64,000 nucleotides of DNA from Flavobacterium sp. 9. Its GTDB lineage: Bacteria > Bacteroidota > Bacteroidia > Flavobacteriales > Flavobacteriaceae. The DNA is taken from NCBI RefSeq assembly GCF_002754195.1, contig NZ_PEEU01000001.1:3100001-3164000 (forward strand), written 5' to 3'. The notes beneath the pieces are model-generated. The model ran no database searches, had not been told where the DNA came from, and saw only the letters and a program-made list of their open reading frames with translations. This document shows positions 34,853 through 44,138 of this stretch, one piece after another; the first letter of the stretch is position 1; each line of letters starts with the position of its first letter. The position numbers and the translations under genes were made by a program.

Positions 34853-36373
34853 TTATTCAGCAGAAGCCTGATTAATTTTAGTAATCAAATATTCTTTTCC
34901 AACAATTTCTGAACACGTTACAACCGCTCCAATAGTCACGCCCAAAACCCCGTGCATATTAATACTTTGTCCTGTAAGATATAAATTATCAAGTTTGGTT
35001 TTTGACGGAATCAAGGTTTTCATCGGATTTCCGGAATCCTTAACATAGCCGTACATATTACCATTATGACCGCCAATATAATCGCGATACGAAAGCGGAG
35101 TAGAAGTATGAATCGACCGAATGCAAGCAGTTATTCCTGGAAATTTAAGTTCGATTTCAGCAAGAAACTTAGCTGTTTTTCTTGATTTAAATTGCTCGTA
35201 ACTTTCTCCACGATCATTTTCGTCAACAGTTGTATTAAAAGTATCAATCCAGGGCGCAACATCGTCATACTTCATGTAGGTAATAAAAGTCATTCCTTCT
35301 GCCCATTCTTCTTGTTTTTTCGAGGCATTCATAGAAGCCATAAAAGCTTTTGGCCAGGAATCTTCGTCATAATCGTGTGCATTCCAGACTTCACTGCTTT
35401 TTTTAAAATGATAGTAATTATGATTTATGTATTTGAAAGTTTCAGGCTTAAAAACAAGATATAAACTAAAGGCCGAAATAACACCTTCAAGACTTTGGAT
35501 TCGGCTAAAAAATGCTTTTCTGAAGTTCTCTTCTCCGGCAAGTTTTAGCGTAGTTTTTGGATCTATATTTGAAATAAAACGAGTTCCGGAAACCTGAGTT
35601 CCATCTTTCATTTCTACCGAGGTTACATTGTTGTTTTCGACATTAAAACGAGTAACTTCTTTGTATTTATAAAATTCGCCACCGTGTTTTTTAAGCTGTT
35701 TTAAAAGTTGTTTAGTAATCTGACTTCCACCATTAATGCATCGCCACGAACTTTGAATATAAGAGTTGACGGAAAGTGCATGAACGTAAAAAGGCGATTT
35801 ATCAGGAATTCCTGCGTAGAGAAAATTTGAACCAGCCAAAACCGCTTTTAACTTTTCATTTTCCGTAAACGATTCTATAGTTTCTTTAGCGTTAAGCGCC
35901 AAAATTTCATTATCATATTTCCCTTCCCAGTTTACATTATAAAGCGGAAAAGAATCACATATTGTTTTTAATTTTTCGCAATATGCTGCAATATTGGCTT
36001 TTTCATCAGGGAAATAAACACACAATTGATCGACAAAATTTTCATAACCTTGAGCGTGTGGATATTCATTTTTGTCATCTTCAAAAGAGATAATATCAAA
36101 ACCATTTTCATCTAATTTTTTTAGATTTAATTGGTCAATAATACCCAGATATTTAAAATATTGATACAAGTTCTGACTTTTTTCAAGACCTCCGATGTAG
36201 TGAATTCCGGTATCAAAAATGGTTTTATCACGTACAAAAGTTTGTAGATTTCCACCGTATTGATTGTTTTTTTCGAGCACACAAACGCTGTAACCTTCTT
36301 TGGCCAGAATAATAGACGATACCAAACCGCCCAAACCGCTGCCTACAATTACAACATCGTAATGTTCTTTCAT
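34853..36373 (-). CDS. CrtI/CrtISO-like FAD-dependent oxidoreductase
   Basis: 506 residues. N-terminal dinucleotide-binding motif VIVGSGLGGLVSSIILAKEG with EK ending the second strand (VCVLEKN), and a C-terminal FAD-contact motif LYLTGQSINMHGVLG. This is the phytoene desaturase / carotenoid isomerase superfamily. No carotenoid synthase is nearby, so it probably acts on the aryl polyene, for example in desaturation or isomerisation. Lies 2 bases from each neighbour, firmly in the operon. Confidence 0.85.
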   Translation of the reverse strand: MKEHYDVVIVGSGLGGLVSSIILAKEGYSVCVLEKNNQYGGNLQTFVRDKTIFDTGIHYIGGLEKSQNLYQYFKYLGIIDQLNLKKLDENGFDIISFEDDKNEYPHAQGYENFVDQLCVYFPDEKANIAAYCEKLKTICDSFPLYNVNWEGKYDNEILALNAKETIESFTENEKLKAVLAGSNFLYAGIPDKSPFYVHALSVNSYIQSSWRCINGGSQITKQLLKQLKKHGGEFYKYKEVTRFNVENNNVTSVEMKDGTQVSGTRFISNIDPKTTLKLAGEENFRKAFFSRIQSLEGVISAFSLYLVFKPETFKYINHNYYHFKKSSEVWNAHDYDEDSWPKAFMASMNASKKQEEWAEGMTFITYMKYDDVAPWIDTFNTTVDENDRGESYEQFKSRKTAKFLAEIELKFPGITACIRSIHTSTPLSYRDYIGGHNGNMYGYVKDSGNPMKTLIPSKTKLDNLYLTGQSINMHGVLGVTIGAVVTCSEIVGKEYLITKINQASAE

Positions 36374-36374
36374 A

Positions 36375-39300
36375 TTAGTTTTTCTTTAATACGATTATAG
36401 AATTTTCATCATAAAGACAATTAAAACCAAAGTTAATCAAAGAGGTTTTCAAATTTGGACAATTGATTAGAATAACCTTGGAAGTTCTAGAAACGATTTT
36501 TTCTATATCATTAGTATAACTTTCATCAGAAATTAAAAGAATATCAAATTGATTTTCTAAAAGAGTTTCAAGGTTTTCGGGATAGAATATTTTTCTTTTT
36601 TTGACGATATAATTAGTTTTAGAAATTTCGCGTTTTTCTTCGTCGTTATTATAAGAATATATTTTTCGTTGTGGTTCCTGCAAAGCCAATAATACATCTA
36701 GTTGTCCGTAATCATTAGACAAATGAGCTACTTTGGCTTTCGCCGAAATGTATTGGTTTAAGCGATAATATTTTTCAAGATTATTTCTTAAATCATTTTT
36801 TACCCCTTTTGTGATTTCAATTTCTTTGTAGTCATAACTATGAAGAAGCATCTTTTTGAAATATGTCGGACCTTCTATTTCCTGACGAATTTCCTGAAAT
36901 TTAGACTTAAAGAAAGCACTTATTTCCTTTGTTCTTTCGGCATAATTTTTTCCAAAAGAAAGATTCTCAGGCGTAATTCTTTCCAAAATAGAAACCGTAA
37001 TACTGCCGTCATGAATTATAAAATCACCTTTCGGAAGTGTTTCAGAAGCACCATGAATTAAAACCGGAAGAATATCTAAATTAAATTCTTCGGCAAGATA
37101 AAAAGCGCCTTTATGGAAACGCTTAATCTGATTACTTTCTGAACGAGTTCCTTCAGGGAAAATCATTAACGAATAACCTTCATTTACTTTTTGGCGTAAA
37201 TGTTCAACACCATTTTCAAGTCCTTCAGAAACCGGATAAAAACCTGCTTTTTTTACCGTTGCACCAAAAATAGGAGAATTATAAACCCAGTCGTTTACCA
37301 GAAAAATGATTTTTGGACTCAACATTCCAATCGACAGGATATCTAGAAATGAAGAATGATTGGCAATAATAATCGCTGGTTTTTCGAAGGTTTCATTAAA
37401 TTTATTAATGACTTTTTTATGGATAAAAGGATTTGTATACAATACCGATTTCATGAATTTTGAAATGCAATATCTAAATCCTTTCATTTTTGTTTTTTCG
37501 CTTAACGGAATTATCGGCATAATAATTAAGCTGAAAATAGACATTAAAATACCGCCAAGTCCATAATATGTAAAAGATAGAACACCATGCAAAAACGACC
37601 GCAATTCAAAAGGAGCATTTCCGTTTTTTGGTCTATTAGATAAAAATAATTTAAAGAGAATCGGATAGAAAATAAACGTAATAATTAGCGCTGCAAAAAC
37701 CCCAATCAACGAAACCGATGAAATAGAACGCAACGCCGGATGTCTTGCAAAAATCATCGCACCAATTCCTAAAATGGTTGTAATTACTGCAAGAATAATT
37801 GAAGTTCTGTAAATCGCAATTTCGTTTTTCCCGGTTGTATATTCTTTTTGAAGCGCACTTGTCATGAAAATACTAAAATCTACACCGTGACCAAAAATCA
37901 AAGTACAGACAATCATGCTGAAAATATTCATTTGAATACCAAAAATTCCCATAATTCCAGCCGTAACAATTCCGGTTAAAGCAATTGGAATACAACTAAC
38001 AATTACTAATTCGACTCTTCTAAAAAAGAAAAACAGAATCAAAATTACTGCAACAAATGAGTAATTAACCAGCGAATTAAAATCGGTTTTTAGAGTACTA
38101 AAAAACGTTTCATTCATTTGCTGACGATCAATTGCAATCAGATTATTTTTGGCGGAAGCCGATTTTACAAATGCATCACGTTGTTGCGGAGTAACTTTTA
38201 CTAAAGTCGAAATCGTGAAAAATCCATTTTTTTCCGTTACAAATTCTTTCAGTTGTAAAGCCTGAATTTTTAAAAAATCTTCCGTTTTAATAGGTTTGAA
38301 ATTAAAATCTAAATGATCAAAAAAGAGTGAATATGTTGTAGGTTTGAAACCGAGTTTAGAACCTTCGGCAATTAATCCCGATTTTAAAAGTTGTTTTTTA
38401 TTCGAATCCCAAAACGAATTCCATTTGTCGATTTTTTGTTTTTGTTCCTTCTGCGAAAGCATAATTCCGCCAACAGAGCTGAAATTTAATATTTTATCGT
38501 CTTGTTTTTCTTTCGATAAATCTTTAAAAAGCTGACCATTGTTTTGTAAAACTTCCTCCATACTATTTCCGTACGAAGCCACATAAATAGTTTTTGAAGT
38601 TAAACTGGTGCTTTCTTCGAGTTCTTTTTCGGCTGCTTTAATTTCTTTTGGAACAAAATTTAATTGCGATAAATCATTATTGAAACCAACATTATTATAG
38701 GTAAAACAACAAATAATCGTGATTAAAACGCAAAATCCAATTAGATATTTATTGTTATGAAACGAGAAATGAGCCAGTTTATCAATGATATTTTTCTTGT
38801 GTTCAAAATTGTTTTCTTTCGGTTTATATAAATGCGGAACAATCAAAAGAGAGAAAAATGCTGAAGCCATAACGATTACGGCAGCAAAAATTCCGAGATC
38901 ATTTAAAGCATCTGATTTTACAAAAAGCAAACATAAAAAAGCAACGGCAGTTGTTGAACTACTCATAATTACCGGCATTGTAATGTCTTTATACAAAGTT
39001 TTTACATCGCTATTATGTTTGTAATGCGTTAGAATATGAATGGAATAATCGATCGTAATTCCCAGTAAAATAGAACCAATTCCGAGAGAAATGGCTGAGA
39101 TTTGTTCTTTCACAAAATATAAAAATGCCACGGCAAACAAAGCTCCAAATACCGTTGGAAGAAAAATAATAAGCGGAATTAATATCTTTCGATAGAATAA
39201 AATCAAAATCAACATTAACGTAATCATAGCGATTGTTGTCGTTAAAACAATATCGCTTTTAATTTGATTCGCATTTGCAACAGCAATTAATGCGGAACCA

Positions 39301-40055
39301 AAATAGCTTATCGAAGTTTTGGCATTAAATTTCTGATTTAGATTATCCTGAATTGATTTCAGTTTAGCGGCAAAAATTGTGTTCTTTTCTGTTTCGCTCG
39401 AAGGAAGATTTGAGGTAATAAAAAGCAATAATTTCTTTTTATCCTTTGTCATTACAAAACCATTGTCGAGCGTAAAATCGTCACCAATATTAAGTTGTTG
39501 TAATTTTTTAAGAGCGATAAATGAAATCCCAAGCGGATCTTGCAGAATAAAATCTTTGGTGATAAATCCGGATGGCGAAATAATTGATTTGTAATTTCCC
39601 TGAACGGTCGCGGCAATACTATCTTTTTGAAGCTTATTCTGAATTGATTCGTAATCTTTATTTTCCAGAAAAAGTGGCAGATTGTTATAAACAAAATCAA
39701 TAGTTTCCTGGATATTTTCTTCGTCTACTTTTCCCTGAATTCCGGTTACATAAGGTTTGCAGGATTTGGCAACACTGTCTGAAAACGCAGTTGCCATTTC
39801 TTTTAAATCTTCGTTAGTTCCGTTTTTTTCGAGTTTAAAAATAACCGTTATTTTATCGGCAAAATTAAGTTGCTTAAGCACTTTTGCCGTAACATCACTT
39901 TTATCGTTCGTTGGAATAAGTTTGGTAATATCTTCTTCAAATTTAATTTGAGAAGCAAAAAATCCAAACACTAAAAGCATCAGAATTGCCAGTGCAACCG
40001 ATAAAGATTTTCTTCGGTTTACAAACAAATGAATGGCGTAGAAATATTGATGCAT
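36375..40055 (-). CDS. RND/MMPL exporter fused to PlsC acyltransferase and a methyltransferase-like domain
   Basis: 1226 residues in three parts. Residues ~1-805 are an RND/MMPL transporter with two repeats, each one N-terminal helix, a periplasmic domain and a helix cluster (SLGIGSILLGITIDYSIHI in the first, IFGHGVDFSIFMTSAL in the second). Residues ~860-1060 are an acylglycerolphosphate-type acyltransferase with NHSSFLD (HX4D) and FPEGTRS. Residues ~1080-1226 resemble a class I methyltransferase fold, but the glycine-rich loop is replaced by HLSNDYGQLDVLLAL, so SAM binding is doubtful. It probably acylates and exports the polyene; in related aryl polyene clusters exporter and acyltransferase are separate genes. 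Confidence 0.88.
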   Translation of the reverse strand: MHQYFYAIHLFVNRRKSLSVALAILMLLVFGFFASQIKFEEDITKLIPTNDKSDVTAKVLKQLNFADKITVIFKLEKNGTNEDLKEMATAFSDSVAKSCKPYVTGIQGKVDEENIQETIDFVYNNLPLFLENKDYESIQNKLQKDSIAATVQGNYKSIISPSGFITKDFILQDPLGISFIALKKLQQLNIGDDFTLDNGFVMTKDKKKLLLFITSNLPSSETEKNTIFAAKLKSIQDNLNQKFNAKTSISYFGSALIAVANANQIKSDIVLTTTIAMITLMLILILFYRKILIPLIIFLPTVFGALFAVAFLYFVKEQISAISLGIGSILLGITIDYSIHILTHYKHNSDVKTLYKDITMPVIMSSSTTAVAFLCLLFVKSDALNDLGIFAAVIVMASAFFSLLIVPHLYKPKENNFEHKKNIIDKLAHFSFHNNKYLIGFCVLITIICCFTYNNVGFNNDLSQLNFVPKEIKAAEKELEESTSLTSKTIYVASYGNSMEEVLQNNGQLFKDLSKEKQDDKILNFSSVGGIMLSQKEQKQKIDKWNSFWDSNKKQLLKSGLIAEGSKLGFKPTTYSLFFDHLDFNFKPIKTEDFLKIQALQLKEFVTEKNGFFTISTLVKVTPQQRDAFVKSASAKNNLIAIDRQQMNETFFSTLKTDFNSLVNYSFVAVILILFFFFRRVELVIVSCIPIALTGIVTAGIMGIFGIQMNIFSMIVCTLIFGHGVDFSIFMTSALQKEYTTGKNEIAIYRTSIILAVITTILGIGAMIFARHPALRSISSVSLIGVFAALIITFIFYPILFKLFLSNRPKNGNAPFELRSFLHGVLSFTYYGLGGILMSIFSLIIMPIIPLSEKTKMKGFRYCISKFMKSVLYTNPFIHKKVINKFNETFEKPAIIIANHSSFLDILSIGMLSPKIIFLVNDWVYNSPIFGATVKKAGFYPVSEGLENGVEHLRQKVNEGYSLMIFPEGTRSESNQIKRFHKGAFYLAEEFNLDILPVLIHGASETLPKGDFIIHDGSITVSILERITPENLSFGKNYAERTKEISAFFKSKFQEIRQEIEGPTYFKKMLLHSYDYKEIEITKGVKNDLRNNLEKYYRLNQYISAKAKVAHLSNDYGQLDVLLALQEPQRKIYSYNNDEEKREISKTNYIVKKRKIFYPENLETLLENQFDILLISDESYTNDIEKIVSRTSKVILINCPNLKTSLINFGFNCLYDENSIIVLKKN

Positions 40056-40112
40056 GTTTATGTTTTATTGTTTTTTGCCACAGATTAAAATGATTTCCAT
40101 GGATTTTTTTTC

Positions 40113-40158
40113 GCCACGAATTCACGAATTAATTCATCCTAATTCGTGAATTCGTGGC
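40113..40158. repeat. Perfect 19-bp hairpin in the gap before the RND fusion gene
   Basis: GCCACGAATTCACGAATTA (40113-40131) and its exact complement (40140-40158) enclose 8 bases. Upstream on plus, TTTTTTGCCACAGATTAAA at about 40072-40090 recurs almost unchanged near 44.76 kb, so this gap is built from dispersed repeats. It lies between the glycosyltransferase stop... start pair on minus and may stabilise or terminate the transcript. Confidence 0.7.
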
Positions 40159-40170
40159 AAAAGATTTTAA

Positions 40171-41352
40171 TTATTGTAATTTTTTCTTAGAACTAAAAGC
40201 AGTTAAAAGTAAATAACTTATAAGTCCAACTGACAGTGCTAAAACGGATGCTAAAATAAGACTTCCGACGATATATTGTGTTGCATTTTTTTGAATATCG
40301 TCAAGCGTAATCGAACTATCCAAAATCAAAGGCGCGTCGTTTGACACGAAATAACTTCCCATTTTTAAAGAACCATAAATGACAAACGGAATAAAAGGAG
40401 GGAAGCTCACATTTGAAGCCAGATAAGCAATGACTTTGTTGAGCTTGAATAATGCGGCAAAAGTAAAAAGCAGTATCGTTTGAAACCCCCAAAACGGAGA
40501 AATTCCAATGAAAATTCCTAAAGCAATTGCAGCAGATTTTTTGAAATTTGAATCGCTGCTTTCTAAAATATCTTCTAGGAAAAACTTTTTAAATCCTTTT
40601 TTTTTTGCTTTTCTAAAGTAGTCTCGAGGTTTTATATACAGTAAAGCATTAATAACCAAAACGGTATTTAAAATACTGATTCGGGTAAAATCCTTAAACG
40701 GACGAAAATGCGAAACGCGTTCCAAAGGATCATACAAAATCTGAATTGGAATGTTTTTGACTACAATACCTTTCCAGGCAGAACGAACTATGACTTCAAT
40801 TTCGAACTCAAATTTATTGGTATAAAATTGCTTCGGGATTAGGTTTAAAGGATATAAACGAAAACCAGATTGTGTGTCTTCTAATACAATTCCGGTTTCG
40901 AATTTAAACCAGAAATTCGAAAACTTATTTCCAAAACTGCTTTTCTTTGGCACATTTTCCTGTGTCATATTTCGGCTTCCAATCAATAAAGAATTTGGTT
41001 CTTTTTGAATTTCGGCAATAAAATTCGGAATATCTGAAGCAAAATGTTGTCCGTCAGAATCTATCGTGATTGCATATTCAAAATGCATTTCGATTGCTTT
41101 TCTAAAACCATTTCTCAGCGCTCGCCCTTTTCCTATATTTTTAGGATGATGAATTTGTGTGAGTTGCGAATATTGTTGTAAAATCTCAAAAGTGTCATCG
41201 GTCGATCCATCATTGACAATAATGATATTTGTAGTGAAATCTAAAATAGAATCCAGCACCTTTTTTAAAGTTTTGTGATTGTTGTATGTGGGAACAATGA
41301 CACAAAAATGAGTCGAATTAAGTAATTCTTGCTGTGATAAAATAGGTTTCAT
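40171..41352 (-). CDS. Family 2 glycosyltransferase fused to DUF2062 membrane domain
   Basis: 393 residues. The N-terminal ~230 residues are a GT-A glycosyltransferase/DPM-like domain with VPTYNN, IVNDGSTDDT, the DXD-like IDSDGQH and ENVPKKSSFGNKFSNFWF. The C-terminal ~150 residues are a DUF2062 domain with ALGIFIGISPFWGFQTILLF and membrane helices. Aryl polyene clusters typically contain a family 2 glycosyltransferase; it may transfer a sugar or phosphosugar to the lipid-linked product at the inner membrane. Confidence 0.87.
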   Translation of the reverse strand: MKPILSQQELLNSTHFCVIVPTYNNHKTLKKVLDSILDFTTNIIIVNDGSTDDTFEILQQYSQLTQIHHPKNIGKGRALRNGFRKAIEMHFEYAITIDSDGQHFASDIPNFIAEIQKEPNSLLIGSRNMTQENVPKKSSFGNKFSNFWFKFETGIVLEDTQSGFRLYPLNLIPKQFYTNKFEFEIEVIVRSAWKGIVVKNIPIQILYDPLERVSHFRPFKDFTRISILNTVLVINALLYIKPRDYFRKAKKKGFKKFFLEDILESSDSNFKKSAAIALGIFIGISPFWGFQTILLFTFAALFKLNKVIAYLASNVSFPPFIPFVIYGSLKMGSYFVSNDAPLILDSSITLDDIQKNATQYIVGSLILASVLALSVGLISYLLLTAFSSKKKLQ

Positions 41353-41370
41353 TTCGAGTTTTTCTTTAGC

Positions 41371-41856
41371 CTACTTTACGAATTGCTTTTCTTTTTCAGA
41401 GAAACTTTTCGATTGTAAAACAAAGTCTTTTAGATAATCTTTTAAAACAGCATTTTGCTCTGCATAATGTGCTGTAATATAATTTTTATCTTCTTTAATA
41501 TTCTTTTTATAGCCAGTTATTCCGGGAACATTTTCCTGAATACTCAACCTGATCATTCTGATTTCTATATTATTAGGTTCACTTTTTATAGTCGATTCAA
41601 GAAGATTTGCACCTTCTTTAAAACGATCCATTTTATCTTTTAATTTTTTCTCAAACTTTGAATCCAATAGAATTGAAGCAGCTTTGTAAGCGACTAAAAT
41701 TTTTGCATCGTCGTTTGAAACTGTTGCCAGTTTTTCTGAAAATTCCTTAGCATTACTTTCTGATTTAGTAACGCTCGAATACATTTTTCTGATAGAAGTC
41801 AAATCCGGATTACCAGCAAAATTAATCCACAAAAGTAAAGACAGCAGTAGTTTCAT
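41371..41856 (-). CDS. Exported protein of unknown function in the pigment cluster
   Basis: 161 residues with a signal peptide (MKLLLSLLLWINFAGN). The mature part is helical, with KILVAYKAASILLDSKF, FKEGANLLESTIKSEPNNIEIRMIRLSIQENVPG and KSFSEKEKQFV. The repeated helical hairpins look TPR-like. No catalytic motif. Its start lies 2 bases from the stop of the dehydratase-like gene, so it is part of the operon. Confidence 0.75.
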   Translation of the reverse strand: MKLLLSLLLWINFAGNPDLTSIRKMYSSVTKSESNAKEFSEKLATVSNDDAKILVAYKAASILLDSKFEKKLKDKMDRFKEGANLLESTIKSEPNNIEIRMIRLSIQENVPGITGYKKNIKEDKNYITAHYAEQNAVLKDYLKDFVLQSKSFSEKEKQFVK

Positions 41857-41858
41857 AA

Positions 41859-42230
41859 TTATATTTTTTTGTACACATTGCTAAGTTTCAAAGCAACGGT
41901 ATCGTTAAAATAAGTTGTGTTTTTTACTTTAACCAAATCATCTTCGGTTATAGTAATATCAAGTTCTAAACGCAATTCCGGAGTAGCTTCAGGATTAATA
42001 AGTGCCATAAATTTCACATTGGCAAGTGTTTGAATCATCAAAGTGCTTTTGGTAATTGCTTCCGTAAGTTCTTTAATAATCTGAATCATGCAAACTCCAG
42101 GCATAATTGGATTTCCCGGAAAATGACCTTTGAAAACTTCATGTTTTTCATTGATCAAAATCGTGATATTATATTTAGAATCTCCCGTTTTTTCTTCCGA
42201 TAGAACTTTATAAAAATCTTTTAAAACCAT
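41859..42230 (-). CDS. Hot-dog 3-hydroxyacyl-ACP dehydratase-like protein (ApeI-like)
   Basis: 123 residues. The FabA/FabZ signature GHFPGNPIMPG with catalytic His is intact. At the position of the usual catalytic Glu after PGV, the sequence is CMIQIIKE, i.e. Gln by simple alignment, with a Glu four residues later. It may dehydrate 3-hydroxyacyl-ACP intermediates of the polyene, or have a modified or thioesterase-like activity. Length and position fit ApeI-type dehydratases of aryl polyene clusters. Confidence 0.78.
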   Translation of the reverse strand: MVLKDFYKVLSEEKTGDSKYNITILINEKHEVFKGHFPGNPIMPGVCMIQIIKELTEAITKSTLMIQTLANVKFMALINPEATPELRLELDITITEDDLVKVKNTTYFNDTVALKLSNVYKKI

Positions 42231-42236
42231 AATCGT

Positions 42237-42857
42237 TTATTTTTTTTCTCCAAAAGAATAAGAAAGCCCTAATTGAAAATTAACATTGGTGTTGTAATCC
42301 CCAAATAAATAATCATCATTGCGGTCATTGTGATAATAACCACTATCCAATACATCTAAAAAGCCTTTTTTTAATCGGCCTTCAATGGTAAGGTTTGGAG
42401 ATACTTTATAGGCAATACCTGTAACAAATGCCAGGTCATTACATTGTTTTCTTTTGATCAGATTATCATGTAAAAGAACATCTAAAGCCGGACCAAATTG
42501 TATTTGAATACCAGGCCCAAATGTAAATTTATTAATAAGAGCAAGTGACAAATAATCGATCTGTAAATCGCGATGTTCCACTTTTTCAATTCCTGCAATA
42601 TCGTCAAAATAATTTCGGGCAACATTGTTAGATCCTTGTCTCGTATATGTTATTTCAGGCTGAAGAGCATAACGTTTCGTGATATTTATTTCTCCAAATC
42701 CGCCAACATAGAAATCAGTTTTATAATCAGCATGCATTTCTGAGATAGTAGAAAAACTAAAACCACCTCTCAAACCCGGCTTAAAACTAGCTTGTGCTTG
42801 TACTTGATGCAGCATGAAAAATGCTACTATAACGACGTATAATTTTTTTGAATTCAA
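42237..42857 (-). CDS. PorT-like outer-membrane beta-barrel protein, copy 1
   Basis: 206 residues with a signal peptide ending VQAQ. The mature protein begins with FKPGLRGGFSFSTISEM and shows alternating strands ending in the aromatic C-terminal strand VNFQLGLSYSFGEKK, a small 8-strand barrel of the outer_membrane_beta-barrel / PorT class. It is a tandem paralogue of the next gene upstream: GGFxxSTI, KTDFYVGGF, QPEITYTRQG are shared. It may help hold or translocate the pigment, which resides in the outer membrane. Confidence 0.82.
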   Translation of the reverse strand: MNSKKLYVVIVAFFMLHQVQAQASFKPGLRGGFSFSTISEMHADYKTDFYVGGFGEINITKRYALQPEITYTRQGSNNVARNYFDDIAGIEKVEHRDLQIDYLSLALINKFTFGPGIQIQFGPALDVLLHDNLIKRKQCNDLAFVTGIAYKVSPNLTIEGRLKKGFLDVLDSGYYHNDRNDDYLFGDYNTNVNFQLGLSYSFGEKK

Positions 42858-42862
42858 TATGT

Positions 42863-43465
42863 TTATTTTACTTTAAAAGTATAACTGATACCAATTTGAA
42901 AAACCTGATTTAAAATAACATCATTATAGTAATAATCATTATCATTGTTAATTCCATCATAACCATAAATATCAACTAATCCTTGTTTAATTCTGGCTTC
43001 AAACGTTAATCCGTTTGGCAATGTATAACCAACACCTCCAACAAAAGCAAGATCAAAATCTTCAGGACTGCTGTTGATATAATTATCAGAAACTTTAAAA
43101 TCTACAGACGGACCTCCTAAAATGTGAAAACCTTTACCGCCAATATTAAATTTTGCAACTGCACCAAGTGTCAGGTAGTTTAATTCATAATTTACATAAC
43201 GAAAATTATAGCCGTTTCCAAGATATTCTCTTCCCTGATCACCTTGTCTTGAATACGTTATCTCAGGCTGTAACGAAAAATATTTATTAAATTTAATGTT
43301 TACTAATCCACCAACATAAAAATCTGTTTTAGATTTATTATCATCAATATTGGTTAATGTTGAGACATTTAGACCACCTCTAATTCCGGGACTAACTCTT
43401 ACTTGTGCATTTGATGTTATAATTCCAACAAACAAAACAAAGGCAATTACGGTTATTTTTTTCAT
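42863..43465 (-). CDS. PorT-like outer-membrane beta-barrel protein, copy 2
   Basis: 200 residues with a signal peptide ending SNAQ. Strand pattern and motifs (RVSPGIRGGLNVSTL, KTDFYVGGLVNI, SLQPEITYSRQGDQG, VFQIGISYTFKVK) parallel the neighbouring gene, separated by 5 bases, so the pair arose by duplication. Outer-membrane location is expected from the terminal aromatic strand. Substrate unknown. Confidence 0.82.
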   Translation of the reverse strand: MKKITVIAFVLFVGIITSNAQVRVSPGIRGGLNVSTLTNIDDNKSKTDFYVGGLVNIKFNKYFSLQPEITYSRQGDQGREYLGNGYNFRYVNYELNYLTLGAVAKFNIGGKGFHILGGPSVDFKVSDNYINSSPEDFDLAFVGGVGYTLPNGLTFEARIKQGLVDIYGYDGINNDNDYYYNDVILNQVFQIGISYTFKVK

Positions 43466-43502
43466 TTTTAATTTGGTTTAAGTTTAGCTTTAGATTAAGT
43501 TT

Positions 43503-44138
43503 TTACTCTGATTTAAAATAGTTTAACTCAATTTTTAACTTGATATTCTGATGAATAATCTGAATTTTCTCCGCAAAAATATTGTTTTCTGAACTAAAAA
43601 GCAGGGTTATTTTTTCTTTTGTTTTAGATGCATTCACGACCTTCTCTAATTTCGATCCATTTTTAGAAACAAAAAGGTAATTATCGCGGTTTCCATCTTC
43701 TGATTTATAAATATTATCTTCTTCGTTTTCAAATTGTTCCTGAATCAAGTATTCATTTTTAAGAAGCAATCGAAAATCTTCGGTTAAAGTATTAATCAAA
43801 ATTTTTCGGTCTAATTCAGATACAATCGAGTTGACTTTAAATGTCTTTTTTGAAATTTCAAAATCTAACAATTTGTTACCAAATTCAGTTGTAAAAACAA
43901 CGCGATGTGTAGTATCATTTATTTTTTTAGCAATAAAAATTCCGGATATTTCATGACCATAAACCGTGATATTCGTTTTGTAAACATAATCAGTATTTGA
44001 GTCGGTAAAATAGGGAACCTGATAAGACGTTTTGTCTAATTTTTTAGGCGTATAATTTTTTGTGACCGAGCCACAAGAAACTAAAACTAATGCCAAAAGG
44101 CAATTAATTATTAAAAACTGAATCGTCGATTTTTGCAT
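43503..44138 (-). CDS. Lipoprotein of unknown family paired with LolA-like gene
   Basis: 211 residues. Lipobox LVSC (Cys22) after a hydrophobic signal. The mature part is rich in beta-strands (ITVYGHEISGIFIAKKINDTTHRVVFTTEFGNKLLDFEISKK as successive strands), similar in character to LolB or DUF3261-type lipoproteins, which accompany LolA-like genes in aryl polyene clusters. It overlaps the LolA-like gene by 35 bases. I infer a LolA-to-LolB-style relay for the pigment or its lipid carrier. Confidence 0.75.
   Translation of the reverse strand: MQKSTIQFLIINCLLALVLVSCGSVTKNYTPKKLDKTSYQVPYFTDSNTDYVYKTNITVYGHEISGIFIAKKINDTTHRVVFTTEFGNKLLDFEISKKTFKVNSIVSELDRKILINTLTEDFRLLLKNEYLIQEQFENEEDNIYKSEDGNRDNYLFVSKNGSKLEKVVNASKTKEKITLLFSSENNIFAEKIQIIHQNIKLKIELNYFKSE

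Noticed and set aside
36840..37061. Plus-strand frames within the RND fusion gene
   Set aside because: Short antisense shadows; the minus-strand frame has full domain evidence.
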